Assembly (NCBI GenBank): GCA_029261435.1
Contig: JAJDBI010000112.1
Location: forward strand, 1 to 34,930
DNA: 34,930 nucleotides
Reading direction: 5' to 3'
Source: Nitrospinaceae bacterium
Lineage (GTDB): Bacteria > Nitrospinota > Nitrospinia > Nitrospinales > VA-1
Part shown: piece by piece, positions 1 to 7,429 of the stretch
Position numbering within the stretch: position 1 is the stretch's first letter
How the letters are laid out: each line of letters opens with the position of its first letter
The notes under the pieces: generated by a model
Database searches by the model: none
What the model saw: the letters and a program-made list of their open reading frames with translations, nothing else
What the model was told of the DNA's origin: nothing
Position numbers and translations under genes: made by a program

Positions 1-1
1 G

Positions 2-691
2 GTCAACCCCAACCGTCCAGCAAAACAGAAATTTAAAAATAAAATAACAAGGTATCCCCAAAAAGCTTCCCGCACTAACCACGTGCCTTTGCGAGGACCC
101 ATCGCAGTCGCCATCAACGGCGTAGTCTTCTTTGGTCCGGAAGACAGGGAAGGAAAAATAGCCTTGGAGAATCATGGGCTCGACTCATGCCGGGGGCATC
201 CGGCCCCATCGGGTGTTTATCATTATCACTGTACACCGGGGTGTGTGCATCGGGATTCCTCTCGCCAACATTCTTCGGTGATTGGCTATGCCTTCGATGG
301 ATTCAAAATTCATGGTCTGTTGGGTGAGGGAGGACAACCACCAATAGACCTGGATCAATGTAACGGTCACACTGACAATGACCGTGGCTACCACTATCAC
401 ACGACAGAGAAATACCCTTTCGTGCTGGGATGTTATAGGGGAGCACCCGTAACGGCAAACTATGACAACCGTCAGCAACCTGGGGGAGGAGGGACTGGGA
501 ATGGAAGAAATTCAATGAGAAGAAAAGGTGGGGATTCCATACGCCAGCACTGTGATGCGGGTCGTCAGAGGTATTGTCCCAACATGCCGCCCGGCCGCGC
601 GATGATGCAATGCATGATGCGCAATAAGAATAATTTCAGTATCCGGTGCAGAGAGGCTTTGCAAAACCATCGCCCACCTCCTCGTCGCTGA
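2..691 (+). CDS. YHYH-domain secreted-type protein with Cys-rich tail (5' partial)
   Basis: The track starts this ORF at a GTG (83), but the frame stays open to the window edge and the residues before it fit the family, so the true start lies upstream and about 229 residues are visible. The YHYH signature occurs twice (GVYHYH and GYHYH), with the usual GPIAVAINGV...FFGP lead-in and conserved DSC.GHP.PSG segment. YHYH proteins are mostly extracytoplasmic and of unknown biochemical role; the His-rich motifs suggest metal binding (inference). After a short Gly-rich linker, the last 45 residues (CDAGRQRYCPN...C...N...C) resemble the cysteine-rich GLG1-type repeat. Any signal peptide would be outside the window. 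The domain call is firm; function is unknown. Confidence 0.8.
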   Translation, partial: VNPNRPAKQKFKNKITRYPQKASRTNHVPLRGPIAVAINGVVFFGPEDREGKIALENHGLDSCRGHPAPSGVYHYHCTPGCVHRDSSRQHSSVIGYAFDGFKIHGLLGEGGQPPIDLDQCNGHTDNDRGYHYHTTEKYPFVLGCYRGAPVTANYDNRQQPGGGGTGNGRNSMRRKGGDSIRQHCDAGRQRYCPNMPPGRAMMQCMMRNKNNFSIRCREALQNHRPPPRR

Positions 692-1016
692 GGTGAGTGG
701 AAATAGCGGGTTCGAGTTGGTAAACAGTGGTCAATGCTTGAAAAGATTTTGTCCTTTATTTTCTAAAGAAACCGTATAATCTTCATACAGCCTGTGCACT
801 TTTTTGTTACTTAAAACCTGCCTCTTTCCTTCCTTAAGTTTCTTATGTTTTTCTTCGATATTTAAATTTAGATTTGTTTTCAAGTGTTTAAAGAGTGTCT
901 CTCAACGGCTGCACCTTGTTGGCATGCAAATTGCTAATTAAGATAGTATGTGTGCCCGCAGTTGGGGATGACTGAGTTTACAAAACTAATTAAACCTAAT
1001 GGATTGTCGGTGAATC
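692..1016. other. Intergenic region, no gene seen
   Basis: This AT-rich stretch of about 325 bases lies between the YHYH and cyclic-nucleotide-binding genes. I see no convincing ORF and no strong hairpin with a T tract. A TATAAT word occurs at 775-780, but no acceptable -35 lies at the right distance, so I do not call a promoter there. Confidence 0.5.
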
Positions 1017-1475
1017 ATGAGAATAAATGCGCAGGCTTTAATTAAAGAAGATGCTGGTTGGTTCGTAGCGCAACTCAGGAAAGTTAAAGCCTTTTCAGTT
1101 CTTTCTGATAAAGACCTGGTGGATCTTGTTTCACAAATGAAAAGCTATGATTTTAAGGCCGGGACAACGCTTGTGAATCAGGGGGAGTCTGCAAACTTGT
1201 TTTTTATAGTTCATGAGGGTTTGGTAGAAGTTTCAGTGAAAAAGTTTTTCTTCTGGGAAAAGAAAGTCGCAACCCTTAAAGCGGGGGAATTTTTCGGTGA
1301 AAGCGTTCTGGTCTCGAATTCCAAACGAACTGCTACAGTTAAAGCACTGACAGATACTTCATGCTTCGTTCTGCTCAAGCCCAGCTTTAAATCCACGCTT
1401 AACCATAATGCCCTTTTCAAAGAAAATATGAAGGTCGTTTTCGCAAGACGAAAGCGCCAACTTCAGAGCACTTGA
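1017..1475 (+). CDS. Cyclic nucleotide-binding domain protein (Crp-type sensor domain only)
   Basis: This 152-residue soluble protein is essentially one cNMP-binding beta-roll. After a helical lead, residues about 25-135 show the family pattern: F..LSD.DL..L, the loop ending NQGESANLFFIV..G, and the phosphate-binding cassette FGESVLVSNSKRTATVKA with the conserved Glu and Arg. There is no HTH domain, so it is not a complete Crp/Fnr regulator; the C-terminus is a short basic tail (ARRKRQLQ). Such stand-alone modules usually act as regulatory subunits, with ligand unknown. The ATG at 1017 is used; its ribosome-binding site is weak. It is monocistronic by context. Confidence 0.85.
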   Translation: MRINAQALIKEDAGWFVAQLRKVKAFSVLSDKDLVDLVSQMKSYDFKAGTTLVNQGESANLFFIVHEGLVEVSVKKFFFWEKKVATLKAGEFFGESVLVSNSKRTATVKALTDTSCFVLLKPSFKSTLNHNALFKENMKVVFARRKRQLQST

Positions 1476-1482
1476 TAGACCA

Positions 1483-1500
1483 GTTGCCGGTAGCGGTAAC
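1483..1500 (+). terminator. Weak hairpin after the cNMP-binding gene
   Basis: GTTGCCG and CGGTAAC can pair (7 bp with one G-U) around a 4-base loop just after the stop codon. The downstream sequence is only moderately T-rich, so termination is uncertain. Confidence 0.25.
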
Positions 1501-1613
1501 ATATCTCCTGTTTGTTTCTAGTCCAGCAATGACTTAAATTGGTGTGAAAACTGTTTTCGGGATGAGGGTGTGATGCCGGGAAAGCTATGCTTTCTCAGGT
1601 GCTTTAGCTGTTT

Positions 1614-2903
1614 TTAGCTGGCGGTTTGAGAGGAGCGCTTAAAAATAAAAGATTTTGTCTTATTATTTACTTCAGAAACAAGGTTACGCTTTGCATTCAG
1701 GGTTCTCCTGGCATGCTGAAAAAAAGCGATTGTACTTCCAAAAAACAAGCCTGCGAGCAGCCCGGTGAAAATGATTACATTTCTTTTATTTTGGAAGGGT
1801 TGAGTAGGTGGAATGCTGGGTTGGTTAATAATGACAAAGTTGGAGTGCTTCAATGTTTTGAAAGACTCCCATGTCTTGAATTCCATATCCAGGTTCTTTA
1901 TTTGAGTGTTGTCAATCGGCTTAGCTTCCTCGATTACATCAATCGACTTTGCACTCTCAATAACATCACTTTTTTTGGCTTGAGACTGCAATAGATTTAA
2001 TTCGGCTTCAAGAATTTTCGCGCCGAATAAATACCATCTTGGAGCTTTGTTGAGAGGTTGGTCATATTTGAAATTATTTTCTTCAATATTCATACTTCGA
2101 GCCAAGGCCAGGTCTTTTTTCAATAGCGCAATTTCGTTTTCAATTTTTTTCTTTTTTTGTGAAATCTGTTGTTCCTGATTTTTCTTTTGTTGTAATTGTT
2201 TGATCTTTTCTTGTGAGAGAAGAATTGCTTTCTTGGACGATATTTTTTTCAATTGTTGATCAATGGTGTTTAAAAGGTGATCTTCAATACGTATTGTTTT
2301 TATTCCTGTTTTCACCAGAGCGTTAATAAATTCCGCCATGGCCTCAGGTTTAGATCCTTCCATTTCCAGGAATACAGGTTTGTTGAAAAGCTCAGTATTT
2401 TTGGCCGGGACACCTGTCAGAGATATAGACTTATTTATCTCCAGCACCACAGCATCTGAATTAACTGAACCGTCGGAGTTATCAACGAACTTCTTCAGAA
2501 AGTTTCCACTTTCAAGTACTTCTTGTTGAAAATTAAAGGATTGGATCTTCATCAAAAAATTCTGATAAAGAGATGTTTTGGTTTCTTTAATAATTTTCTG
2601 GAATTCAGCAGTGCTTTTTGTCGAGAAAGATTCAACCGGTAAAGTTTCCTGAGGCATTAAAAAACTAATAGTTGTTTTGTACTTAGGAGTGATTGATAGA
2701 GCATAACCGGCAGCAAGCAGCGTGAAAATAATTGCAACAGAAAGAATAATGCTCCTTTTTCTAATCATAAAATCCACTATTCTGACCATATAATCCACTA
2801 TCTCAAAAAGGCTAATTTCGTCATTTTGGGTTTCATTGAATCTCTTATCCGAGGGAATCTGAATAGGGTCAATTTGGATAGGTGGATTTTTAGGAGCATT
2901 CAT
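1614..2903 (-). CDS. Wzz/chain-length-determinant-like polysaccharide co-polymerase
   Basis: This 429-residue protein has the polysaccharide co-polymerase layout. A short cytoplasmic N-terminus (ISLFEIVDYM) leads to a first membrane helix at about residues 50-70. A long periplasmic region of about 300 residues follows, with a Lys/Gln-rich coiled coil (about 215-265). A second membrane helix lies near residue 380, preceded by a Pro-rich stretch (NQPSIPPTQPF) typical of Wzz proteins. The family controls O-antigen or exopolysaccharide chain length in the inner membrane. No kinase domain is fused. It is an orphan: no polymerase or flippase is adjacent, and the sugar genes in this window are 30 kb away. 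The ATG start follows the family pattern. Confidence 0.8.
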   Translation of the reverse strand: MNAPKNPPIQIDPIQIPSDKRFNETQNDEISLFEIVDYMVRIVDFMIRKRSIILSVAIIFTLLAAGYALSITPKYKTTISFLMPQETLPVESFSTKSTAEFQKIIKETKTSLYQNFLMKIQSFNFQQEVLESGNFLKKFVDNSDGSVNSDAVVLEINKSISLTGVPAKNTELFNKPVFLEMEGSKPEAMAEFINALVKTGIKTIRIEDHLLNTIDQQLKKISSKKAILLSQEKIKQLQQKKNQEQQISQKKKKIENEIALLKKDLALARSMNIEENNFKYDQPLNKAPRWYLFGAKILEAELNLLQSQAKKSDVIESAKSIDVIEEAKPIDNTQIKNLDMEFKTWESFKTLKHSNFVIINQPSIPPTQPFQNKRNVIIFTGLLAGLFFGSTIAFFQHARRTLNAKRNLVSEVNNKTKSFIFKRSSQTAS

Positions 2904-2931
2904 GGATTAACCCTCGCTTGCAGCTGATGTT

Positions 2932-2957
2932 AAAAACCCTTGGAGAACAAGGGTTTT
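2932..2957 (-). terminator. Rho-independent terminator, perfect 10-bp stem
   Basis: AAAACCCTTG and CAAGGGTTTT form a perfect stem around GAGAA. Read on the minus strand the stem is followed by T residues, so it would end transcription from the Sel1 gene upstream of the Wzz-like gene. It also looks usable from the plus strand. Confidence 0.7.
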
Positions 2958-3105
2958 AGCCTTTAAGGTCAAGTGACATCGCTCAAAACTAATAGATTAG
3001 GATGTAAACTTAAAGGCCTGTATTTATAAGTATCGGGATTTTTGCTCTAAACTTAAGTGAGGAAATAACAATAATTCAGTGTAAATCTATAGGTGGGGGT
3101 GCATT

Positions 3106-3789
3106 TTACAGTTTTTCCAGCCATTCCCGGGCATGTCCTATAGCTGTAATTATCTGACCGGGCTGCATTTTCTTTTCTATAATATCGGCATTTTTGCGTC
3201 CGGTTTCATTGCCGTTCACCCCGGCAATATTGAACCATTTGTGTGCTTCTACATAATCCTGTTCAACCCCCTGGCCTCTTTCATACATCAGGCCAAGGTT
3301 CGACTGCGCTCCAGTAATCCTCTGTTCGGCGGCCAGCCGGAACCAGCGGACCGCCTCCTGATCATTCATCGGGACTCCCTCACCCCGCATATGCATCAAC
3401 CCAAGATTGTATTGAGCCTGACCATATCCTTGCTCGGCCGCAAGTCTGAACCATTTGATCGCATCGAAAAGGTCCCGTACAACTCCCTGACCTCTGCCAT
3501 ACATCACCCCGAGATTGTGCTGAGCCTGGGCTAACCCCTGCTCGGCAGCCAGTCGGTACCATTTGACCGCTTCTGCATAATTCTGTTCAACTCCCTGACC
3601 CTTTCCATACATCAGGCCGAGATTGGTTTGAGCCTCGGGGAATCCTTGTTCTGCCGCCAGTCGATACCACCTGACAGACTTCTTGTCGTCCCTGGGAACT
3701 TCCTTGCCTCTGCTGTAAATCAGGCCGAGATTATATTGTGCTTCGGGAACTCCTTCTTCTGCCAGAGGCATCCACTCGTAAAAATTCAT
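3106..3789 (-). CDS. Sel1-like repeat protein
   Basis: The 227-residue protein has five clear, plus one degenerate, Sel1-like repeats of 36 residues, each built on the AQ.NLG.MY..G.GV..D...A..W...AAEQG pattern. They form an alpha-alpha solenoid used as a protein-interaction scaffold. No signal peptide is visible (MNFYEWMPLAEEG), so a cytosolic location is likely unless the start is wrong. The repeats are very alike at protein level, consistent with tandem duplication. The C-terminal 40 residues (KMQPGQ...REWLEKL) cap the array. It is followed by a terminator at 2932-2957. Partner unknown. Confidence 0.9.
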   Translation of the reverse strand: MNFYEWMPLAEEGVPEAQYNLGLIYSRGKEVPRDDKKSVRWYRLAAEQGFPEAQTNLGLMYGKGQGVEQNYAEAVKWYRLAAEQGLAQAQHNLGVMYGRGQGVVRDLFDAIKWFRLAAEQGYGQAQYNLGLMHMRGEGVPMNDQEAVRWFRLAAEQRITGAQSNLGLMYERGQGVEQDYVEAHKWFNIAGVNGNETGRKNADIIEKKMQPGQIITAIGHAREWLEKL

Positions 3790-3826
3790 TTTTGTTATAT
3801 CCTCGTTCTGGTGCTGAAATGTTTTT

Positions 3827-4456
3827 CTATTCCATGTTACGCCGCAATTGCAACCCCATATATCCTACAGTTATGGTGAACAGACTGATAAAGTAAACAA
3901 TTAAAACGGTTACCCAGAACTCTCCTGTATCTGCGACCGAGTCATAGATAGCATGGCAGGTGCTATTCCTGGGAGCAACACACTCCACACTGCCGCTGAG
4001 CACTGACTCCGCAAGGTGAAAAATCATAAACGAACCCAGCGCCATAAAGATGAAAATGGCCTTTTTATCGTATAGATTAAATCCATCCAACCCCCATTTT
4101 TTGTCGCTCTCTTCCTCAAACCGCTCCAACATAGTGGACGCTCTGGGGACAATTTGAACTCCAAGCCAGCACATGGCAAGCAGCATCAACACTCTGAAAT
4201 AGGGGTCTAGAAACGCAGGGAATTGCAGGAAAAGCATGGACCGGGAAAACAGCACTAAAAGAAAAAGGGCCACCATTGCAAAGAACATTAAATTACCACT
4301 ACTGCTTTTTTTTGGCGTGAAAGATGATTTGGAAGAGTGGGTGTCTTTCTGTTGTCTGCTTTCTTGTGCTTCCTTGTATTTTGAAAATATAACACCACAA
4401 TTTGTGCAAACATCCGAGACTTGCTGCTCAAATTTGCATTTAGGACATTTCATCAT
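3827..4456 (-). CDS. Zinc-ribbon multi-pass membrane protein
   Basis: This 209-residue protein has an N-terminal zinc ribbon (CPKC at 4-7, CTNCG at 17-21), a Lys/Ser-rich linker, then four predicted membrane helices (about 54-74, 80-100, 132-153, 180-202). The loop between the last two carries two cysteines (ECVAPRNSTC) that could form an extracytoplasmic disulfide. The N-terminal MM gives two possible ATG starts; a GGTG-type Shine-Dalgarno lies upstream. It is the last gene of a minus-strand run starting with two 34-codon transmembrane peptides about 40 bases upstream, which suggests a small membrane complex. Biochemical function is not recognised. Confidence 0.7.
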   Translation of the reverse strand: MMKCPKCKFEQQVSDVCTNCGVIFSKYKEAQESRQQKDTHSSKSSFTPKKSSSGNLMFFAMVALFLLVLFSRSMLFLQFPAFLDPYFRVLMLLAMCWLGVQIVPRASTMLERFEEESDKKWGLDGFNLYDKKAIFIFMALGSFMIFHLAESVLSGSVECVAPRNSTCHAIYDSVADTGEFWVTVLIVYFISLFTITVGYMGLQLRRNME

Positions 4457-4499
4457 TCACACCTGTTTCAGGACGAGACAGCAATTCCAGTGTTGAGGA

Positions 4500-4604
4500 T
4501 CAATACCCTAAAACCGTGTGAAATACCGCACCGATTCCAACACACCAATAAATACCGGCACCGATCAGGTTCCAAATTGTAGCTGTGATTTGTTCAAAGG
4601 TCAT
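4500..4604 (-). CDS. 34-residue single-pass membrane peptide (second of a coupled pair)
   Basis: This is too short for the supplied ORF track. On the minus strand it reads MTFEQITATIWNLIGAG..., 34 codons plus TGA. The central residues are hydrophobic and Gly-rich (LIGAGIYWCVGIGAVF), compatible with one membrane helix. Its ATG overlaps the stop of the upstream 34-codon ORF in an ATGA arrangement, implying translational coupling. An AAGGTGG Shine-Dalgarno lies about 7 bases upstream, inside the preceding ORF. The zinc-ribbon membrane protein follows after about 43 bases. The call rests on start/RBS/overlap logic, not on homology. Confidence 0.5.
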   Translation of the reverse strand: MTFEQITATIWNLIGAGIYWCVGIGAVFHTVLGY

Positions 4605-4705
4605 TGTGCCACCACCTTAATCACAAAGAAAAAGAATGAAAGGGTGGTGATCACGATGTTTGCCACTGCCGACCAAATCATGAGTTTGTGAGATATTTTT
4701 TCCAT
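4601..4705 (-). CDS. 34-residue single-pass membrane peptide (first of a coupled pair)
   Basis: This is too short for the supplied track. On the minus strand it reads MEKISHKLMIWSAVANI..., 34 codons plus TGA. A polar N-terminus is followed by a hydrophobic stretch of about 20 residues (WSAVANIVITTLSFFFFVI), a likely membrane helix. An AAAGGG Shine-Dalgarno sits about 5 bases before the ATG. Its stop overlaps the start of the next peptide by ATGA. Together with the next two ORFs it makes a compact membrane-protein operon. No known toxin or small-protein family is recognised. Confidence 0.5.
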   Translation of the reverse strand: MEKISHKLMIWSAVANIVITTLSFFFFVIKVVAQ

Positions 4706-4855
4706 AGCCCTTTCTTTAGTTTTAAGATCGTAAAGTGTCGGGTTAAATATACTTACAGCCAAGTCCTTTATCTATACCCTTAAAAGCATAATTGAATTTT
4801 ACAGGTTTGGTGGAGGTAGTACAAGGTTACCAGATTATCGTATAATTTGAGCGCT

Positions 4856-5200
4856 ATGGTAGAACTGATTCTTAGTGTTCATTTTTTTATTATTTTATTT
4901 GTTATTTTGGGGTTTCCGGTCGGGCTTATTATCAACTCTCGGCTGTTCCGCATTATCCATGTCAGCATTCTGGCAGGAATAGCCCTGCTAATGGTTCTGA
5001 AAATCCCATGTCCCCTGACTATATGGGAAGAGACTTTAAGGCAAGCTCCAGTATATGAAGGATCTTTCATTGAGAGCTGGCTCAACCGGATAATCTATCT
5101 GGAAGATTTTGATGCCTCCTTTGTTCCGTACATGGCGGTGGGGTTTCTCGTGCTGACGGTTTCTTCCTTTTTATGGAAACCCTTAAAACCCGCCAAATGA
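4856..5200 (+). CDS. DUF2784 family small membrane protein
   Basis: The track opens at a TTG (4847). I prefer the ATG at 4856, giving a protein of 114 residues starting MVELILSVHFF. The family signature is present: an N-terminal membrane helix with an early His, G..VG in the first helix, a second His (IIHVSI), then CPLTIWEE.LR and Y.GSFI...L. Three membrane helices are predicted. DUF2784 proteins are small inner-membrane proteins of unknown function. A TATAAT word ends only about 9 bases before this ATG, so a very short leader is possible, but no matching -35 was found. It is transcribed divergently from the small-peptide operon. Confidence 0.75.
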   Translation: MVELILSVHFFIILFVILGFPVGLIINSRLFRIIHVSILAGIALLMVLKIPCPLTIWEETLRQAPVYEGSFIESWLNRIIYLEDFDASFVPYMAVGFLVLTVSSFLWKPLKPAK

Positions 5201-5341
5201 AAGAGGGGGGAATCAAGGTATTTCGATATTTCTCATAAAGGTGTGAGTGGGAGCTGGGTTGATAGCAGAGGCAACACCGCTTTGACCCTTTAAAGGCTTG
5301 AAGGTATACTTGTTAACGATATATTTTTGAGGATCTCGCCC

Positions 5342-5869
5342 ATGGCAAGGATTACTTTAATTGTGCTTTGTTTTTTTTTGGCAACACCTGCCTGGGGAAA
5401 AATTTATAAATGGGTTGATGAAAAAGGGAAGACTCATTTCACCGATGACCTGAGAAAAGTTCCTGCTGACCAGAGGCCTGAAACTCAAAAAGAACCAAGA
5501 CCCCGCCCCCCGAAGAGAAAAGAGGCAGCCAAAAAAAATAAGGTGAATGACAAGGCACCTTCTTCTGACACAAAGCAAGTCTTCAACATATCCATTGAAG
5601 AATGTGGGAATGAAATTAGACAGGGAAAAACCAGGTCTCACCTGGATACGTTGCTCGATACATCCCAATGCAAAGAAAAGACAATCGCCAAAGCTGTAAC
5701 TTCCTGGGAATGTGAAACGGGCCCGAATCAAGAAAGGTTTTGCGATAATCAACTGGCATCTTTCTGTTCTCGAAAATACACATGTGTTAGTGAAACAAAG
5801 AATTATAGTCGATCCAAATTCAGCAAGGAAGAGGAAGCCGGAAATGCTCCGTTATCCCTTGTCGAATAA
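5342..5869 (+). CDS. DUF4124 domain secreted protein
   Basis: The start is set at the ATG at 5342 with GAGG 9 bases upstream; the track's upstream TTG is unlikely. The product has 175 residues. A Sec signal peptide (ARITLIVLCFFLATPAWG) is followed directly by the DUF4124 motif KIYKWVDEKGKTHFTDD, found at the N-terminus of many periplasmic proteins. A Lys/Pro-rich basic linker follows, then a C-terminal region with seven cysteines that could form disulfides. The DUF4124 role is unknown. Neighbours on both sides are also small envelope proteins. Confidence 0.85.
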   Translation: MARITLIVLCFFLATPAWGKIYKWVDEKGKTHFTDDLRKVPADQRPETQKEPRPRPPKRKEAAKKNKVNDKAPSSDTKQVFNISIEECGNEIRQGKTRSHLDTLLDTSQCKEKTIAKAVTSWECETGPNQERFCDNQLASFCSRKYTCVSETKNYSRSKFSKEEEAGNAPLSLVE

Positions 5870-5918
5870 TGGTATGGTGTGCACTTAATTATAACTTTTT
5901 GATGGAGAGATATTCGAT

Positions 5919-6452
5919 ATGAAAAAGACTCTATTTATTTTTGTACCGATGTTTTGCTTTCTGTTTTTAGGAACGTCTTCAGCGGTAGCTGACCAGGGGC
6001 ACCACAAACCCTATGTCGGATCGAAAGCCTTCGAACGCATGAAGCAGCTGGTTGGCAACTGGGAAGGCACTATGGATATGGGGAAGGAAACCATGAAGAT
6101 GAAGGCCAGTTATAAATTGACTGCTGCCGGAAGCGCATTGGTCGAAACATTTCATGAGGGCACCCCGCATGAAATGGTATCGGTCTGGCACGACAACAAA
6201 AATAAGAAGCTGACCATGACCCACTATTGCGCTGAACACAACCAGCCCAAACTGGTTATGCAGGGGATGGGCAAAAGTCAATTAACAATGGACCTTATCC
6301 CTGATAGTGAAATCGATGTTGCCAATGAGAGCCATATCCACTCTGCCGCTATCCAGTTTGAAGGGGATGATAAGATGACTCACAAGTGGACTAGTTTCAA
6401 GGATGGCAAAAAAGATATGGTGGTTGAAATTTCCTTCAACCGCATGAAATGA
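5919..6452 (+). CDS. Secreted DUF1579-like lipocalin-fold protein
   Basis: The 177-residue protein begins with a typical signal peptide (MKKTLFIFVPMFCFLFLGTSSAVA). The mature part starts with a .MKQLVGNWEG motif and a series of short amphipathic strands (KASYKLTAAGSALVETFHEG, then MVSVWH, LTMTHYC), as in DUF1579/lipocalin-like beta-barrels. A GGAGAG Shine-Dalgarno precedes the ATG. It is probably periplasmic; ligand unknown. It is co-directional with the DUF4124 gene at 49 bases, so the two may be co-transcribed. The family assignment is from motif memory, so moderate confidence. Confidence 0.7.
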   Translation: MKKTLFIFVPMFCFLFLGTSSAVADQGHHKPYVGSKAFERMKQLVGNWEGTMDMGKETMKMKASYKLTAAGSALVETFHEGTPHEMVSVWHDNKNKKLTMTHYCAEHNQPKLVMQGMGKSQLTMDLIPDSEIDVANESHIHSAAIQFEGDDKMTHKWTSFKDGKKDMVVEISFNRMK

Positions 6453-6544
6453 CTCGTTCTTGCCGTAGAGACGCAGGTCCAAAACATCATGCTCGGGCTG
6501 ACCTATGGCCTCGAACTATTCTGAATAACAACAGTGGCTCTGCA

Positions 6545-6871
6545 TTAGTTGTTTAGATCTTTGCTGGAGTTTTCGCCACCCTTGTCTAAGGGTTTTTGGT
6601 CATTACTATCGATGCCGCCCCAGTTGTCGTCTACGAAACGGTCGGTCATGGTGTGCAGGTCTTTTTTGTTTCTTTGGATTTTTTTCAGCAGGAGTTTGGT
6701 CTCTTCATCAGGGAACAGATCGTTGAGGTCGTTTTCTTCATCGGGGAACACTTCATTGAGGTCGACTTCCGATTCTGGAAAAGGCAGTTCGTTTTGTGGC
6801 GCAAAAATTTTCTCTCCGTCTTCTACAATTTCATTGTTTAAAGATGGGGTTTGTTCGGTTGCTTCGTTCAT
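6545..6871 (-). CDS. Acidic low-complexity small protein, unknown
   Basis: The track's start is a TTG at 6895. The ATG at 6871 has a GGAGAA Shine-Dalgarno 7-8 bases upstream and is preferred (108 residues). The protein is strongly acidic and probably disordered, with a tandem motif DLN(E/D)(V/L)FPDEE repeated back to back, followed by a Lys-rich helix (LLLKKIQRNKKDLHTMTDRF) and a polar tail. No signal peptide or membrane helix. No family recognised; short acidic repeats of this kind often serve as docking peptides (inference). Confidence 0.55.
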   Translation of the reverse strand: MNEATEQTPSLNNEIVEDGEKIFAPQNELPFPESEVDLNEVFPDEENDLNDLFPDEETKLLLKKIQRNKKDLHTMTDRFVDDNWGGIDSNDQKPLDKGGENSSKDLNN

Positions 6872-6987
6872 GCTCGGTTCTCCAGAGAAATTCAATTTTG
6901 ACTCGGCATTTTACTTACATTTTTTGAATTAATCAAACTCGCTTCAGGTCAATCACCTCAACGCAGTCCGAGGGAATTGAGTAAAAT

Positions 6988-7053
6988 CTTTTCAAGCCGA
7001 GGTAACGGAATGTCAGCAGATAAAGCCATTGCAGTTGGCTCCACGCCGAGTGG
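6988..7053 (+). repeat. Intergenic repeat, copy A (inverted partner at 28031-28096)
   Basis: This 66-base intergenic segment matches the reverse complement of 28031-28096. The best block, 7022-7053 against 28031-28062, agrees at 28 of 32 positions by my count (core CCACGCCGAGTGG). An AGCCGAG word at the other end is also shared. Both copies lie against the 3' end of a gene. Confidence 0.6.
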
Positions 7054-7056
7054 CCG

Positions 7057-7380
7057 CTAGGAGCAGGCTTCTATTTGAATGAAGTCACGTAACTTGCCTT
7101 TGCCCCAATAGCCGTAGAACGCGCTTCCTGCTGTGGTGCAGGAGGTGGTCATGTGGATGAACTGCTTTTGTCCATTGTCACCTTTCAGAACCCCCACTTG
7201 TGAGAAAGGAGGGATGCAACCCCCGCAATTGGCGCACTGGGTGGAATGGAGTTCGCATAACTTATGCAGGCAGGGTTGGCAGACTATTGGATCAAACAGA
7301 TAGATTTCTTCCCCTTGATATTCAATCACGGTGGGAATAGTACTTACCGGAGCTTTACATTCCTGGCAGACCGAGCTCAT
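7057..7380 (-). CDS. Cys-rich small zinc-binding-type protein
   Basis: The 107-residue protein carries CQEC (5-8), CQPC (34-37), C42 and CANCGGC (49-55), plus H39 and H45, enough ligands for two zinc or iron-sulfur sites. The C-terminal half (GVLKGDNGQKQFIHMTTSC) is not recognised. There is no signal peptide or membrane helix. It is the last gene of the minus-strand PilZ - GAF/GGDEF - mreB run, about 49 bases after mreB, so it may be co-transcribed. No family name can be given with confidence. Confidence 0.65.
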   Translation of the reverse strand: MSSVCQECKAPVSTIPTVIEYQGEEIYLFDPIVCQPCLHKLCELHSTQCANCGGCIPPFSQVGVLKGDNGQKQFIHMTTSCTTAGSAFYGYWGKGKLRDFIQIEACS

Positions 7381-7429
7381 AGCAATCCGAAAAGATAATT
7401 GGGTGGTGAAAAATTCTACCTCAATCTGA

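Noticed and set aside
775-780. TATAAT word as a promoter of the cNMP-binding gene
   Set aside because: No -35 at a suitable distance, and it is more than 200 bases from the start codon.
1626-1994. 122-aa plus-strand ORF opposite the Wzz-like gene
   Set aside because: Antisense shadow; no start signal and no family features.
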